Positions 16,020-17,012 of a stretch of 17,012 nt of DNA are shown here, in pieces. Source of the stretch: UBA57 sp013378375. GTDB lineage: Archaea; Thermoproteota; Nitrososphaeria; Nitrososphaerales; UBA57. Position 1 is the stretch's first letter. Each line of letters starts with the position of its first letter. The position numbers and the translations under genes were made by a program. The notes beneath the pieces are model-generated. The model had not been told where the DNA came from and ran no database searches. It was given only the letters and a program-made list of their open reading frames with translations. The stretch spans positions 1 to 17,012 of the forward strand of contig JACAFT010000021.1 of NCBI GenBank assembly GCA_013378375.1, written 5' to 3'.

Positions 16020-16094
16020 TGGGGTGAGTGGGATTTGAACCCACGACCATTAACTCCCGAAGCTAACATCCTGACCAACCTGGACGACCACCCC
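16020..16094 (-). tRNA. tRNA-Pro (anticodon CGG)
   Basis: The minus strand folds into a full cloverleaf: acceptor GGGGTGG with TCACCCC (one G-U), D-stem GTCC with GGAT around loop AGGTTGGTCA, anticodon stem TTAGC with GTTAA around loop TTCGGGA, and T-stem GTGGG with CCCAC around TTCAAAT. The anticodon CGG (16057-16059) reads CCG proline codons, with G37 as usual for tRNA-Pro. A73 at 16020 is the discriminator and no CCA is encoded. There is no intron. It lies between the exported-protein gene and the divergent zinc-ribbon gene. Confidence 0.93.
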
Positions 16095-16109
16095 AATAAA
16101 ATTATTAAT

Positions 16110-16120
16110 TAAATAATAGA
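16110..16120 (-). promoter_or_regulatory. Possible TATA element of tRNA-Pro
   Basis: The minus strand contains TATTATTTAAT about 16-26 bp upstream of the first tRNA base. It is in range for an archaeal tRNA promoter if transcription starts at or just before the tRNA. The whole gap (16095-16185) is AT-rich, so this is a weak call. Confidence 0.25.
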
Positions 16121-16185
16121 TATGGATTAATTCAAAATGAATAATTCAAATATGTGAAAATATCTCTAATTATGTATATTAGGAC

Positions 16186-16548
16186 TTGATTAAATTGTTT
16201 GAAGAAACAGTACAAAAAGATGCAGAAGAAACAAACGCTGAATCCGTGATTGAAGAAGAATCTATCCAGCCTGAAGATGAAAATACAGAAAAGGATCTAA
16301 AAAAAATTAAAATTAAAAAATTAAACAAAAACAGAGATAATAAATTTCCTCGAGAAGACCGAAATGAAGATGCAACTCGAGAAGGGATTAATCCTCGTCA
16401 ATTTTCTGAAGCTTGGACTACCTGTAGTAGGTGTAGGGATCAGATTCTATCATTTGGGAAATCTACCCATTTTATAGACGGATATCAATATTGTAGTAAT
16501 TGCTATAATTTTGTTAAAAAGGATTATATAATTCACGATACAGAGTAA
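16186..16548 (+). CDS. Small zinc-ribbon-like protein with charged N-terminus, function unknown
   Basis: I do not recognise this 120-residue protein beyond its metal site. Residues 1-70 are highly charged: an acidic Glu-rich half (5-37) then a Lys/Arg-rich stretch (38-58), probably disordered. The C-terminal part carries two cysteine pairs, CSRC at 80-83 and CSNC at 103-106, 19 residues apart, as in zinc ribbons or treble clefs. The coding frame has no ATG. An in-frame TAG at 16180 leaves TTG 16186 or TTG 16195 as the start, and an AAAATATC element about 25 bp upstream favours 16186 as a leaderless start. An acid-then-base tail plus a zinc ribbon suggests nucleic-acid or protein binding (inference only). 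It lies 72 bp upstream of the Hsp70 gene on the same strand. Confidence 0.65.
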   Translation: MIKLFEETVQKDAEETNAESVIEEESIQPEDENTEKDLKKIKIKKLNKNRDNKFPREDRNEDATREGINPRQFSEAWTTCSRCRDQILSFGKSTHFIDGYQYCSNCYNFVKKDYIIHDTE

Positions 16549-16620
16549 ATTAATTATTCTTTACGTTGGAAATCTACATAATATTTATTAGTTGAAAAAA
16601 AAATTTTGTATTATTTAACA

Positions 16621-17012
16621 TTGGAAAACACGGAAAAATATATTTTAGGAATAGATTTAGGAACCACAAATTCTGCTGCGGCAGTTTATAAAGACGATGA
16701 AATTGTAGTGATAAAAAGTCAAGATAACAAAATGTCTGACTCTGTGGAAAAAATGTTTCCATCTATTGTCTATATTAATAAAAAATCTGATGAGATTCTA
16801 GTAGGAATAGAAGCGAAAAAAAAGTATGTAACCAATCCTCAAAATACAATTCTTGAGATAAAAAGAAAGATGGGAACCAAGGAAACAGTAGAAGTTGATG
16901 GTGAGAAATATACACCTGAGCAAATTTCTTCATACATACTTAAAAAAATAAAAACTGAATCGGAGGCTTTCTTAAATGAAAAAGAAATAAAAGATGCAAT
17001 AATAACAGTTCC
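16621..17012 (+). CDS. Hsp70 family chaperone (DnaK-like), N-terminal part only, cut by window edge
   Basis: The frame runs open to the right edge and gives about 130 residues of the Hsp70 ATPase domain. GIDLGTTNSAA at 10-20 is the phosphate-1 loop. FPSIV is at 46-50, VTNPQNTILEIKRKMG at 70-85, YTPEQISSYIL at 97-107, and DAIITVP at 125-131 is the start of the connect/phosphate region. DnaK chaperones bind unfolded hydrophobic segments in the cytoplasm with DnaJ and GrpE. The start is TTG; 16621 is preferred, with TTG 16606 possible. No grpE precedes it, so this may be a second, non-canonical Hsp70 rather than the main dnaK. Between the first and second landmarks it has QDNKMSDSVEKM where DnaK usually has a short acidic EG loop. 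An ATATTTATTA element around 16581-16590 could be its TATA box. Confidence 0.85.
   Translation, partial: MENTEKYILGIDLGTTNSAAAVYKDDEIVVIKSQDNKMSDSVEKMFPSIVYINKKSDEILVGIEAKKKYVTNPQNTILEIKRKMGTKETVEVDGEKYTPEQISSYILKKIKTESEAFLNEKEIKDAIITV

Noticed and set aside
16057..16059. Alternative reading of the tRNA anticodon as GGG by shifting the loop
   Set aside because: Seven-base loop TTCGGGA with T33 and a five-pair stem fixes the anticodon as CGG.
16574..16762. Minus-strand open frame near the right edge
   Set aside because: It is antisense to the Hsp70 ATPase domain, which has unmistakable motifs on the plus strand.
1..17012. CRISPR arrays, insertion sequences or prophage signs
   Set aside because: I saw no regularly spaced repeats, transposase or phage-like genes, and no long inverted repeats; gene content is core metabolism throughout.

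Overview
The window is AT-rich, gene-dense archaeal chromosome, most likely from an ammonia-oxidising thaumarchaeon (Nitrososphaerota, Nitrosopumilus-like). This is inferred from the gene content: two PurP-type purine ligases, a geranylgeranyl reductase for archaeal lipids, an archaeal PAC2 protein, and an Hsp70 beside ordinary metabolic genes. Many starts also have an archaeal TATA element about 25-30 bp upstream, leaving no room for a Shine-Dalgarno site. The genus is a guess; no marker gene is present. The window reads as core housekeeping chromosome. I saw no phage genes, transposases, CRISPR arrays, inverted-repeat-bounded elements or gene-free stretches over about 100 bases.

Layout, left to right. 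The 3' part of a divergent ATP-type PEP carboxykinase (+) meets, tail to tail, a minus-strand block: HtpX-like membrane protease, ABC-2 permease and DrrA-type ABC ATPase. A 53-bp divergent promoter separates the ATPase from a plus-strand FAD-dependent amine/amino-acid oxidase and a small unrecognised protein. A PAC2 protein (-) and a threonine ammonia-lyase with an ACT domain (+) follow. Next on the minus strand are an M24 (Xaa-Pro-type) peptidase and a second ABC exporter of NatB/NatA type. A 39-bp divergent promoter leads to two overlapping purP paralogues (+). Then come, on the minus strand, a geranylgeranyl reductase, an exported protein with an internally duplicated domain, and tRNA-Pro(CGG). 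The window ends with a zinc-ribbon protein (+) and the 5' part of an Hsp70 gene (+).

How the genes fit together. Gluconeogenic carbon flow (PEPCK), de novo purine synthesis (PurP pair), isoleucine/threonine metabolism (threonine ammonia-lyase), lipid saturation (geranylgeranyl reductase) and protein quality control (HtpX, PAC2, M24 peptidase, Hsp70) are all represented, but as separate short transcription units. Only the two ABC cassettes and the purP pair look like true operons, with overlapping cistrons.

The points most worth a second look are: the purP pair, in which the first copy has lost the glycine-rich ATP-binding loop; two very short divergent promoters, one with a single TATA element equidistant from both starts; frequent TTG start codons; four convergent pairs with almost no spacer or overlapping stops; the duplicated-domain exported protein; and the zinc-ribbon/Hsp70 neighbourhood. 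I found no convincing wholly new multi-gene system.
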